Part shown: piece after piece, positions 1-5,826 of the stretch
Layout of the letters: the number at the start of each line of letters is the position of its first letter
Position numbering within the stretch: the stretch's first letter is position 1
Origin: Oscillospiraceae bacterium
Lineage (GTDB): Bacteria > Bacillota > Clostridia > Oscillospirales > Oscillospiraceae
NCBI GenBank assembly: GCA_902802215.1
Contig: CADCLH010000143.1
Location: 1-5,826 of the forward strand
Length of the DNA: 5,826 nucleotides
Direction: 5' to 3'
Notes under the pieces: generated by a model
What the model saw: only the letters and a program-made list of their open reading frames with translations
What the model was told of the DNA's origin: nothing
The model's database searches: none
Program-made: the position numbers and the translations under genes

Positions 1-1
1 T

Positions 2-8
2 GGAGGGG
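2..8 (+). promoter_or_regulatory. Ribosome binding site deciding a TTG start
   Basis: GGAGGGG lies five bases before the TTG at 14. No ATG or GTG is available in frame before codon 8, so this site is what supports TTG initiation of the ABC ATPase. Sequence upstream is not available, so a promoter cannot be judged. Confidence 0.75.
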
Positions 9-13
9 ATAAT

Positions 14-1567
14 TTGGCGGACAATATTCTGGAAATGCGGGGGATCACCAAGGAGTTTCCCGGCGTCAAGGCTCTGGACGACGTCAACTTCGTCGTCAAA
101 AAGGGCAGCATCCACGCGCTGGTGGGTGAGAACGGCGCCGGCAAATCCACGCTGATGAACGTGCTCAGCGGTCTGTATCCCTACGGCAGCTACTCGGGGG
201 ACATTGTATACGAGGGAGAGGTATGCAAGTTCTCCAACATCAAGGACAGCGAGAGCAAAGGCATCGTCATCATCCATCAGGAGCTGGCTCTGGTGCCCTA
301 CATGAGCATCGGCGAGAACATGTTCCTGGGCAACGAGCAGGGCAAAAAGTACGCCATCGACTGGGACAAGACCCACGCCGAGGCGACCAGGTATCTGAAG
401 ATCGTCGGCCTGACCGATTCCTCCAAGACCCTCATCAAGGACATCGGCGTCGGCAAGCAGCAGATGGTCGAGATCGCCAAGGCCCTGGCCAAGAACGCGC
501 GCCTGCTGATCCTGGACGAGCCCACCTCCTCCCTCAACGAGGAGGACTCCCAGGCCCTGCTGGACCTGCTTCTCCAGTTCAAGAAGCAGGGGATGACCTC
601 GATCATCATCTCCCACAAGATCAACGAGGTCTCCTATGTGGCGGACGACATCACCATCCTCCGCGACGGCCACACCATCGAGACGCTCACCAAGGGCGTG
701 GACGACTTCAGCGAGGACCGCATCATCCGCGGCATGGTCGGCCGCGAGCTCGAGGACCGCTTCCCGAAACGCCACGGCGTCGAGATCGGCGAGGTGTCAC
801 TCGAGGTCAAAAACTGGACCGTCTATCATCCGATCTACACCGAGAAGAAGGTCATCGACGACGTCTCCTTCCATGTGCGCCGCGGCGAGGTCGTCGGCTT
901 CTCCGGGCTGATGGGCGCGGGCCGCACGGAGCTTGCCATGTCGCTCTTCGGCCGCAGCTACGGCACCGAGATCTCCGGCCACTGCTTCATCCACGGCAAG
1001 GAGGTGAAGCTCCACTCGCCCCGGCAGGCCATCGACGCGGGTCTCGCCTACGTCACCGAGGACCGCAAGGGCAACGGCCTGATCCTCTCGAACCCCATCT
1101 CCATCAACACCACCCTCGCAAACCTCAAGGGCGTCACGAAGCGCGGCGTCATCAACCGCGACAAGGAGATGGCCGTGGCCGAGGAGTACCGGGTCAAGCT
1201 GCGCACCAAAACGCCCTCCGTCCTGCAGAACGTGGGCAACCTCTCCGGCGGCAACCAGCAGAAGGTGCTGCTCGCCAAGTGGATGTACGCCGACCCCGAT
1301 ATCCTGATCCTGGACGAGCCCACCCGCGGCATCGACGTGGGCGCCAAGTACGAGATCTACTGCATCATCAACGACCTGGTGGCGGCCGGCAAGTCCGTCA
1401 TCATGATCTCCTCGGAGCTGCCCGAGGTCCTGGGCATGTGCGACAGGATCTACGTGCTCAACGAGGGACGCATCGTGGGTGAATTCACACAGGCGGAGGC
1501 CAGTCAGGAGAAGATCATGGCTTCCATCCTCTCGACCGATTCGGCAGCAAAGGAGAAAGAGCAATGA
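14..1567 (+). CDS. mmsA: Sugar ABC transporter ATP-binding protein (multiple-monosaccharide / xylose type)
   Basis: This cytoplasmic ATPase of a CUT2-type sugar importer powers monosaccharide uptake through the permease encoded next. It has 517 residues, normal for the family, with two fused nucleotide-binding domains. Domain 1 shows Walker A GENGAGKS (38-45), Q-loop Q89, a signature-region GVGKQQ (145-150), Walker B LLILDEP (164-170) and H-loop H201. Domain 2 shows the degenerate Walker A GLMGAGRT (298-305, Arg for Lys), signature LSGGNQQ (410-416) and Walker B LILDEP (431-436). An Arg in the second Walker A and a non-consensus first signature are usual for this family, so they are not damage. 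The YPYGSYSGDIVYEGE stretch (55-69) and IKDIGVGKQQ point to the MmsA/GguA/XylG subgroup. The start is TTG at 14, five bases after GGAGGGG (2-8); the next in-frame ATG, codon 8, would cut the first strand. The stop overlaps the permease start as ATGA. The sugar cannot be read from the ATPase. The binding-protein gene is presumably upstream, outside the window. Confidence 0.95.
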   Translation: MADNILEMRGITKEFPGVKALDDVNFVVKKGSIHALVGENGAGKSTLMNVLSGLYPYGSYSGDIVYEGEVCKFSNIKDSESKGIVIIHQELALVPYMSIGENMFLGNEQGKKYAIDWDKTHAEATRYLKIVGLTDSSKTLIKDIGVGKQQMVEIAKALAKNARLLILDEPTSSLNEEDSQALLDLLLQFKKQGMTSIIISHKINEVSYVADDITILRDGHTIETLTKGVDDFSEDRIIRGMVGRELEDRFPKRHGVEIGEVSLEVKNWTVYHPIYTEKKVIDDVSFHVRRGEVVGFSGLMGAGRTELAMSLFGRSYGTEISGHCFIHGKEVKLHSPRQAIDAGLAYVTEDRKGNGLILSNPISINTTLANLKGVTKRGVINRDKEMAVAEEYRVKLRTKTPSVLQNVGNLSGGNQQKVLLAKWMYADPDILILDEPTRGIDVGAKYEIYCIINDLVAAGKSVIMISSELPEVLGMCDRIYVLNEGRIVGEFTQAEASQEKIMASILSTDSAAKEKEQ

Positions 1568-2736
1568 CGACAAAGACAAAGGTTCTCAACTTCGTTCAGA
1601 AGTACACCATGATCATCGCCCTGGTGCTGGTCACGGGCTTCTTCGCCTGGCGCACCAACGGCAAGATCCTCATGCCCCAGAACATCACGAACATCATCTC
1701 CCAGAACGCCTACGTGTTCGTGCTGGCAACCGGCATGCTGATGTGCATCCTGACCGGCGGCAACATCGACCTGTCCGTCGGCTCCGTGGTCTGCTTCGCC
1801 GGCACCGTCGGCGCCGTGATGATGCAGAAGGGCATGAACATGTGGCTCGCCGTGCTGGCCATGCTGGTCGTCGGCCTGATCATCGGCGCCTGGCAGGCCT
1901 TCTGGATCGCCTACGTCAAGGTCCCGCCCTTCATCACCACCCTCGCCGGCATGCTGATCTTCCGCGGCCTGTCCAACGTCGTGCTGCAGGGCAAAACCGT
2001 GTCCGTCACCAACGCCAAGTTCGTGCAGATCTTCGGCGGCGGCGCCAACTGCTACGTCCCGGACTTCTTCCACGGCAACGGCATCAACCTGTTCTGCCTC
2101 TTCGTGGGCGTCCTCGCCTGCGCGCTGTTCCTCTTCTTCACCGTGCGCAACTACAGCGCCCGCAAAAAGGCCGGTCTGGAGGCCGAGGCTCTGTACAAGG
2201 TCGCGATCCGGGCCGTCATCATCGTGGCCGTCGTCATGTTCTTCACGCTGCGTCTGGCCCAGTACAAGGGCCTGCCCATGGCTCTGCTCTGGGTCGTGCT
2301 CGTGGTGCTGATCTACACCTACATCACCTCCAAGACCACCGTCGGCCGCTACCTCTACGCCATCGGCGGCAACGAGGTCGCGACCAGGCTCTCGGGCATC
2401 AACACCAAGAAGATCTACTTCCTCGCCTACTCCAACATGGGCCTGCTCGCCGGTCTCGCCGGCATCCTGACGATCGCCCGTCTGACCTCCGCCCAGCCTA
2501 CATACGGCCAGAGCTATGAGATGGACGCCATCGGCTCCTGCTTCATCGGCGGCGCCTCCGCCTACGGCGGCGTCGGCACCGTGCCCGGCGTCATCATCGG
2601 CGCTCTGCTGATGGGCGTCATCAACATCGGCATGAGCATCATGGGCGTCGACGCCAACTACCAGAAGGTCGTCAAGGGCCTGGTGCTGCTGGCCGCCGTC
2701 ATCTTCGACGTGGTCTCGAAGAAAAAGAACACTTAA
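1564..2736 (+). CDS. mmsB: Sugar ABC transporter permease (MmsB/GguB/XylH type)
   Basis: This integral inner-membrane permease (BPD_transp_2 family) forms the sugar channel with the ATPase encoded just upstream. It has 390 residues, close to GguB/XylH proteins. Hydrophobic segments alternate through the whole length, starting at about residues 15-28 and 49-63. Family landmarks are LTGGNIDLSVGSV (63-75), the cytoplasmic coupling region GRYLYAIGGN followed by EVATRLSGIN (261-280), and the Gly-rich FIGGASAYGGVGTVPG (327-342) before the last helices. The long segment between about 140 and 235, which holds a polar stretch around 197-212, is typical of the XylH/GguB branch and absent from shorter RbsC permeases. 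The ATG at 1564 overlaps the ATPase stop (ATGA), with AAAGGAG at 1549-1555, so translation is probably coupled. The C-terminus ends KKKNT, and a strong hairpin begins five bases after the stop. Substrate specificity is not readable here. Confidence 0.95.
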   Translation: MTTKTKVLNFVQKYTMIIALVLVTGFFAWRTNGKILMPQNITNIISQNAYVFVLATGMLMCILTGGNIDLSVGSVVCFAGTVGAVMMQKGMNMWLAVLAMLVVGLIIGAWQAFWIAYVKVPPFITTLAGMLIFRGLSNVVLQGKTVSVTNAKFVQIFGGGANCYVPDFFHGNGINLFCLFVGVLACALFLFFTVRNYSARKKAGLEAEALYKVAIRAVIIVAVVMFFTLRLAQYKGLPMALLWVVLVVLIYTYITSKTTVGRYLYAIGGNEVATRLSGINTKKIYFLAYSNMGLLAGLAGILTIARLTSAQPTYGQSYEMDAIGSCFIGGASAYGGVGTVPGVIIGALLMGVINIGMSIMGVDANYQKVVKGLVLLAAVIFDVVSKKKNT

Positions 2737-2741
2737 CGGAT

Positions 2742-2777
2742 AACATGCGCTGCGGACTTTTGTCCGCAGCGCATGTT
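2742..2777 (+). other. Perfect 16-bp inverted repeat, hairpin without U-tract
   Basis: The left arm 2742-2757 and right arm 2762-2777 are exact reverse complements around a TTTT loop (2758-2761). The hairpin starts five bases after the permease stop and ends 11 bases before the Shine-Dalgarno of the small membrane-protein gene. The base after the right arm is C and the following sequence is CCGGGG, so the T-run of a classical rho-independent terminator is missing on both strands. It may shield the 3' end of the transporter mRNA, act as a weak or factor-aided terminator, or limit access to the downstream ribosome site. An ATG at 2745 lies inside the left arm and is not a plausible start. Confidence 0.8.
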
Positions 2778-2798
2778 CCGGGGAATGCGGAGGGCCGA

Positions 2799-3089
2799 AT
2801 GGACGACAGGGCGTTTGAATACGACACGGCAAAGCGGGCGAAGGCCAACAACCTTGCCGCGCTGCGCGCGCTCGTCGCCGCCTATCTCGCCTGGCTCGGC
2901 TTCAGTCTGATCCGGGACTGTGTCCGCGGCGCCTCGACCCTCTCCCCCGCCTTCGCCTGGACGGTCGGCCTGGTCTTCATCGCCGCCGCCCTCGCCTTCG
3001 CCTTCTATATATGGAGACAGTGGAAGCGCGAGCTCGCGGCCGCGAGGCTCCCGAAGTCGGAGGCGAACGAGGCGGAACCGGAACCGTAA
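2799..3089 (+). CDS. Small two-helix membrane protein of unknown function
   Basis: This is a 96-residue protein I do not recognise by function. It has a charged N-terminus (KRAK near residues 12-15), a first hydrophobic segment at about 21-38, a short loop RDCVRGASTLSP (39-50), a second strongly hydrophobic segment at about 52-71, then a basic patch (WRQWKRE) and an acidic tail EANEAEPEP. The positive charges on both outer sides suggest a helical hairpin with both ends in the cytoplasm. The start at 2799 is chosen over an in-frame ATG at 2745 because GGAGGG (2789-2794) sits four bases before it, whereas 2745 lies inside a perfect hairpin with no ribosome site. Small membrane proteins of this general layout occur in clostridial genomes as uncharacterised products. 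The gene sits between transporter and kinase and is followed by a terminator. A link to sugar uptake is only positional. Confidence 0.75.
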   Translation: MDDRAFEYDTAKRAKANNLAALRALVAAYLAWLGFSLIRDCVRGASTLSPAFAWTVGLVFIAAALAFAFYIWRQWKRELAAARLPKSEANEAEPEP

Positions 3090-3094
3090 ACGCG

Positions 3095-3134
3095 CGCCTG
3101 CCGTGTGCCGCAGGGACCCGGCAGGCGTTCTTTT
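3095..3134 (+). terminator. Rho-independent terminator
   Basis: A perfect 9-bp GC-rich stem, CGCCTGCCG (3095-3103) with CGGCAGGCG (3119-3127), closes a 15-base loop and is followed directly by TTCTTTT (3128-3134). It begins six bases after the stop of the small membrane-protein gene, and should end the transcript that carries the transporter genes. The kinase gene begins only about 40 bases later, so either readthrough or a promoter in a very small space must supply the downstream genes. Confidence 0.8.
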
Positions 3135-3164
3135 GAGGCTTTCCCAACCCGCGCATATTCTATC

Positions 3165-3170
3165 GGAGGT
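3165..3170 (+). promoter_or_regulatory. Strong Shine-Dalgarno pointing at an ACG codon
   Basis: GGAGGT at 3165-3170 is the only good ribosome site before the kinase gene. Seven bases later, in frame, stands ACG (3178-3180), exactly where the family's initiator Met is expected (M-KLFIGVDLGTS). The only nearby conventional start codon, GTG at 3169, overlaps the Shine-Dalgarno itself and cannot be served by it. Confidence 0.7.
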
Positions 3171-4626
3171 GGTTTTCACGAAACTGTTTATCGGAGTCGA
3201 TCTCGGGACCTCGGCCGTCAAGCTGTCGCTGGTGGACGAAAAGGGCGCCATCGTCAGCGAGGTGAGCCGGGAGTACCCGCTCTTTTTCCCGCAGCCCGGC
3301 TGGTCCGAGCAGAAGCCCGAGGACTGGTGGGCGGGCGTCTGCGGCGGCATGAAGGAGCTGCTCGCCGGGGCGGACGCCTCGCAGGTGGCCGGCATCGGCT
3401 GCGGCGGCCAGATGCACGGTCTGGTCGTGCTCGACGAAAACGACGCGGTCATCCGCCCCGCCATCCTCTGGAACGACGGGCGCACGCAGGAGGAGGTCGA
3501 CTATCTCAACAACGAGATCGGCCGCGACCGGCTCTCGGCCCTGACCGCGAACATCGCCTTCGCGGGCTTCACCGCGCCCAAGATCCTGTGGATGAAGAAG
3601 CACGAGCCGGAAAACTTCGCGCGCATCCGCAAGATCATGCTGCCGAAGGACTACATCAACTACATGCTCACGGGCGTGCACTGCTGCGACTACTCCGACG
3701 CAAGCGGCATGCTCCTGCTCGACGTGCAGCACAAGCGCTGGTCGCAGGAGATGCTGGAGCTCTGCGGCGTGAGCGAGGCGCAGATGCCCCGGCTCTTTGA
3801 GAGCTTCGAGGTCGTCGGCGAGGTCAGGCCCGACATCGCTGCCCGGCTCGGGCTCCCGGCGGGGGTCAAAGTCGTGGCCGGCGCGGGCGACAACGCCGCC
3901 GCCGCGGTCGGAACCGGCGTCGTGGGCGAGGGCGGCTGCAACCTGTCCCTCGGCACCTCGGGCACGCTGTTCATCTCCTCGAAGAGCTTCGGCGTCGACC
4001 CGAACAACGCCCTGCACGCCTTCGCGCACGCCGACGGCGGATTTCACCTGATGGGCTGCATGCTCTCGGCGGCCAGCTGCAACAAGTGGCTGTGCGACGA
4101 GATCCTGAGGACGAAGGACTACGCCGCCGAGCAGGCGGACATCACCGACGACAGGCTCGGCCGCAACCACGTCTTCTTCCTGCCCTACCTCATGGGCGAG
4201 CGCAGCCCGATCAACGACGTAAACGCCCGCGGCACCTTCACGGGCCTGACGATGGACTCTTCGCGCGCCGATCTGGTGCAGGCCGTGCTCGAGGGCGTGG
4301 CCTTCGCCATCCGCGACAGCTTCGAGGTCGCCCGGTCTCTGGGCCTCAGCATCCCGCGCAGCTGGATCTGCGGCGGCGGCGCCAAGTCCCCGCTGTGGCG
4401 GAAGATCATGGTCAAGACCGAGCAGGGCCCCGGCTACGGCGGCGCGATGCTCGCCATGGTCGGCTGCGGCGTCTACGCGAGCGTGCAGGAGGCCGCCGAC
4501 GCGCTGGTGGAGCTCGCCTCCACCACCGAGCCCGATCCGGAGCTCACGGCCCGCTACGAGGAGCAGTATCAGAAATTCAGACGGATCTACCCGGCGCTCA
4601 AGGGCGTGTTCCCGGAGATCCAGTAA
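3169..4626 (+). CDS. xylB: Xylulokinase-like FGGY sugar kinase
   Basis: This cytoplasmic kinase transfers phosphate from ATP to a ketose, most likely D-xylulose or a related ketopentose. Counting from the ACG at 3178 it has 482 residues (485 from GTG 3169), close to E. coli XylB. It shows the N-terminal phosphate loop GVDLGTSAVK (6-15), the substrate-side GQMHGLV (77-83) typical of xylulokinases, DYINYMLTG (158-166), GAGDNAAAAVG (235-245) with the expected catalytic base D238, the phosphate-2 loop LSLGTSGTLF (256-265) and the adenosine motif GGGAKSPLW (399-407). The coordinates use GTG 3169 as the only nearby normal start codon, but ribosome-site spacing and family alignment favour ACG 3178. 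After GGGAKSPLWRKIM the protein goes straight to VKTEQGPGYGG; homologues I remember have about 10-11 more residues there, so a short in-frame loss is likely. The next gene starts nine bases later with its ribosome site on this stop codon. L-fuculokinase or ribulokinase-like specificity is possible. Confidence 0.9.
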   Translation: MVFTKLFIGVDLGTSAVKLSLVDEKGAIVSEVSREYPLFFPQPGWSEQKPEDWWAGVCGGMKELLAGADASQVAGIGCGGQMHGLVVLDENDAVIRPAILWNDGRTQEEVDYLNNEIGRDRLSALTANIAFAGFTAPKILWMKKHEPENFARIRKIMLPKDYINYMLTGVHCCDYSDASGMLLLDVQHKRWSQEMLELCGVSEAQMPRLFESFEVVGEVRPDIAARLGLPAGVKVVAGAGDNAAAAVGTGVVGEGGCNLSLGTSGTLFISSKSFGVDPNNALHAFAHADGGFHLMGCMLSAASCNKWLCDEILRTKDYAAEQADITDDRLGRNHVFFLPYLMGERSPINDVNARGTFTGLTMDSSRADLVQAVLEGVAFAIRDSFEVARSLGLSIPRSWICGGGAKSPLWRKIMVKTEQGPGYGGAMLAMVGCGVYASVQEAADALVELASTTEPDPELTARYEEQYQKFRRIYPALKGVFPEIQ

Positions 4627-4635
4627 GGAGGAGCC

Positions 4636-5271
4636 ATGAAAATCCATTCGGTCACCGATCCGGAATTCAAGCCCTACGGCAAGATTCTGGAGGGCTACGA
4701 CACGGCGGAGCTCTGCGCCGCCATGGAGGCCATCCCCCTGCCCGAGAGCGGCACGGCCTACCGGCCCGGCATCGACAGTCTCGAGGCCTGCGCGGTCTTT
4801 GCGCAGTTCCGCGACCGCGCCTACGGCGGCATGCCCATCCAGCTCGGCATGTGCTGGGGGCACAACACGAAGCTCAACTGCCTCGAGTACCACCGCGACA
4901 GCGAGGTCAACCTCGGCGCGAAGGACTTCATCCTCCTGCTGGCGAAGCAGGACGAGGTCGTCGACGGCGTCCTCGACACCGCCGCTGTCAAGGCCTTCCG
5001 CGTCCCTGCCGGCGTGCCGGTCGAGGTCTACGCGACCACGCTGCACTACGCCCCCTGCCAGGCCTGCCTGTCCGAGGGCTTTCGCGTGGCGGTGATCCTG
5101 CCCGCGGGCACGAACACCGAGAAGCCCGCCTTCACCCCCGGCAACGCGGAGGATACCTGGATGACCGCCCGCAACAAGTGGCTGCTCGCCCATCCCGAAA
5201 GCAAAGAGGCAAAGAACGGCGCTCACGTCGGCCTTGCCGGTCTCAATATCGATATCAAGGAGGATCTCTGA
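4636..5271 (+). CDS. DUF4867 family cupin-like protein
   Basis: This 211-residue soluble protein matches my memory of DUF4867, an uncharacterised family common in clostridial sugar clusters. No signal peptide or membrane segment is seen. The opening (VTDPEFKPYGKILEGYD, 6-22), the central GHNTKLNCLEYHRDSE (75-90) with H76, E84 and H86 as possible metal ligands, LGAKDFILLLAK (93-104), LDTAAVKAFRVPAGVPVEVY (113-132) and TLHYAPC (135-141) suggest a cupin barrel. The order of these pieces resembles ureidoglycolate lyase (AllA), which also opens with a F..YG motif and has HELERHPLG and WHHP stretches; this is remembered similarity, not a search result. The start at 4636 follows AAGGAGG (4625-4631), which shares bases with the kinase stop. 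The ribosome site of the next gene lies inside its last codons. Its placement between a sugar kinase and a sugar isomerase suggests a role on the same sugar, perhaps as isomerase, epimerase or lyase, but the function is unknown. Confidence 0.8.
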   Translation: MKIHSVTDPEFKPYGKILEGYDTAELCAAMEAIPLPESGTAYRPGIDSLEACAVFAQFRDRAYGGMPIQLGMCWGHNTKLNCLEYHRDSEVNLGAKDFILLLAKQDEVVDGVLDTAAVKAFRVPAGVPVEVYATTLHYAPCQACLSEGFRVAVILPAGTNTEKPAFTPGNAEDTWMTARNKWLLAHPESKEAKNGAHVGLAGLNIDIKEDL

Positions 5272-5272
5272 A

Positions 5273-5826
5273 ATGATGACAAACATTCCCGAAGTCAAGC
5301 TCGGCATCGTCGCCGTCTCCCGCGACTGCTTCCCCATCGGCCTGTCCATCGCCAGACGCGAGGCCATCGTCAAGACCTGCGGCGGCAACATCTACGAGTG
5401 CCCCGTCACCGTTGAGAACGAGAAGGACATGCTCAAGGCCGTCGACGACGTCAAGGCCGCCGGCTGCAACGCGCTGGTCGTCTTCCTCGGCAACTTCGGC
5501 CCCGAGACGCCCGAGACCCTGATCGCCAAAAACTTCGACGGCCCCTGCATGTTCGTGGCCGCCGCCGAGGGCGACGGCGACCTCATCAACGGCCGCGGCG
5601 ACGCCTACTGCGGCATGCTCAACTGCTCCTACAACCTCGGCATGCGCCACCTCAAGGGCTACATCCCCGAGTACCCCGTCGGCACCGCCGCCGATATCGG
5701 CAAAATGATCAAGGACTTCTACCCCGTCGCCCGCGCGGTCATCGGCGTGCAGAACCTGAAGATCATCACCTTCGGCCCGAGACCCCAGGACTTCTTCGCC
5801 TGCAACGCCCCCATCAAGGGCCTGTA
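5273..5826 (+). CDS. L-fucose/L-arabinose isomerase-family protein, N-terminal part
   Basis: Open reading frame of 184 codons that runs off the window edge without a stop; family members are usually around 450-500 residues, so well over half is missing. The part seen is the N-terminal Rossmann-like region of the fucose/arabinose isomerase fold: KLGIVAVSRDCFP (9-21), ARREAIVKTCG (27-37), NALVVFLGNFGPETPE (66-81), RGDAYCGMLNCSYNLGMR (108-125) and FGPRPQDFFACNAPIKG (167-183). Such enzymes interconvert an aldose and a ketose using a divalent metal, but the metal ligands lie in the missing part, so activity cannot be confirmed. ATG 5273 is chosen over ATG 5276 because AAGGAGG (5257-5263) is nine bases before it. 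It starts one base after the stop of the DUF4867 gene, with the ribosome site inside that gene, which implies coupled translation. It would supply the ketose substrate for the upstream kinase. Confidence 0.85.
   Translation, partial: MMTNIPEVKLGIVAVSRDCFPIGLSIARREAIVKTCGGNIYECPVTVENEKDMLKAVDDVKAAGCNALVVFLGNFGPETPETLIAKNFDGPCMFVAAAEGDGDLINGRGDAYCGMLNCSYNLGMRHLKGYIPEYPVGTAADIGKMIKDFYPVARAVIGVQNLKIITFGPRPQDFFACNAPIKGL

Noticed and set aside
904..930. Loss of the Walker A lysine in the second ATPase domain (GLMGAGRT)
   Set aside because: Arg at this position is the normal state in the second domain of this sugar ATPase family, not a mutation.
2745..2798. N-terminal extension of the small membrane protein from ATG 2745
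   Set aside because: The ATG lies inside the left arm of a perfect hairpin and has no ribosome site; ATG 2799 has GGAGGG four bases upstream.
1504..2832. 442-codon minus-strand open frame over the permease
   Set aside because: The translation is dominated by Asp, His, Glu, Gly and Ala repeats typical of reverse reading of a GC-rich membrane-protein gene; there is no supporting ribosome site or domain.
3133..3161. Possible promoter TTGAGG, 17 bases, TATTCT before the kinase
   Set aside because: Each box matches only four of six consensus bases, the first overlaps the terminator T-tail, and transcription would begin around 3168, inside the Shine-Dalgarno. It would only make sense for a leaderless message from GTG 3169, for which there is no evidence.
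4086..5276. 396-codon plus-strand open frame spanning the kinase end and the DUF4867 gene
   Set aside because: It is an out-of-frame reading, rich in Arg, Gly and Pro, across two genes with well-conserved products.
3160..5391. 743-codon open frame on the minus strand across kinase, DUF4867 and isomerase genes
   Set aside because: It is antisense to three genes with clear protein motifs. Strong C/G bias at third codon positions removes stops from the opposite strand, and the translation is low-complexity (Ala, Gly, Asp, Val, His rich) with no domain.
5273..5826. Truncated isomerase pseudogene
   Set aside because: The frame is open to the last base and motifs continue to the edge; the missing part is due to the window border.

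Overview
The window is a dense, GC-rich (roughly 60-65% by eye), all-plus-strand stretch of sugar uptake and catabolism genes. Strong GGAGG-type ribosome binding sites, heavy C/G use at third codon positions, and protein sequences that read like clostridial homologues suggest a high-GC Bacillota of the Oscillospiraceae/Ruminococcaceae gut type. The exact taxon cannot be fixed from the sequence alone.

Layout. Positions 14-2736 hold a tightly coupled pair, a two-domain sugar ABC ATPase (MmsA/GguA/XylG type, TTG start) and its ten-helix-type permease (MmsB/GguB/XylH type), overlapping by ATGA. The substrate-binding protein that such systems need is not in the window and is probably just upstream. 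A perfect 16-bp hairpin with a TTTT loop (2742-2777) follows the permease stop. Next come a small two-helix membrane protein of unknown function (2799-3089) and a rho-independent terminator (3095-3134). A second block then begins: a xylulokinase-like FGGY sugar kinase (3169 or 3178 to 4626), a DUF4867-type cupin protein (4636-5271) and the first 184 codons of an L-fucose/L-arabinose isomerase-family protein (5273 to the window edge). These three genes are 1-9 bases apart, and each downstream Shine-Dalgarno lies on or inside the preceding gene, so they look like one translationally coupled unit.

How they may work together (inference): a monosaccharide enters through the ABC transporter, is isomerised from aldose to ketose by the isomerase-family protein, and is phosphorylated by the kinase. 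The DUF4867 protein would be an auxiliary or so far undefined catalytic step. The sugar is not determined. The kinase resembles xylulokinase, but the partner isomerase is of the fucose/arabinose fold and no XylA is visible.

Most notable points: the kinase gene has no normal start codon at proper distance from its very good Shine-Dalgarno, where an ACG stands instead. The same kinase seems to lack about 10-11 residues just after its GGGAKS motif. The DUF4867 protein shows a motif order that recalls the ureidoglycolate lyase (AllA) cupin. There is no stretch over 300 bases without a gene.
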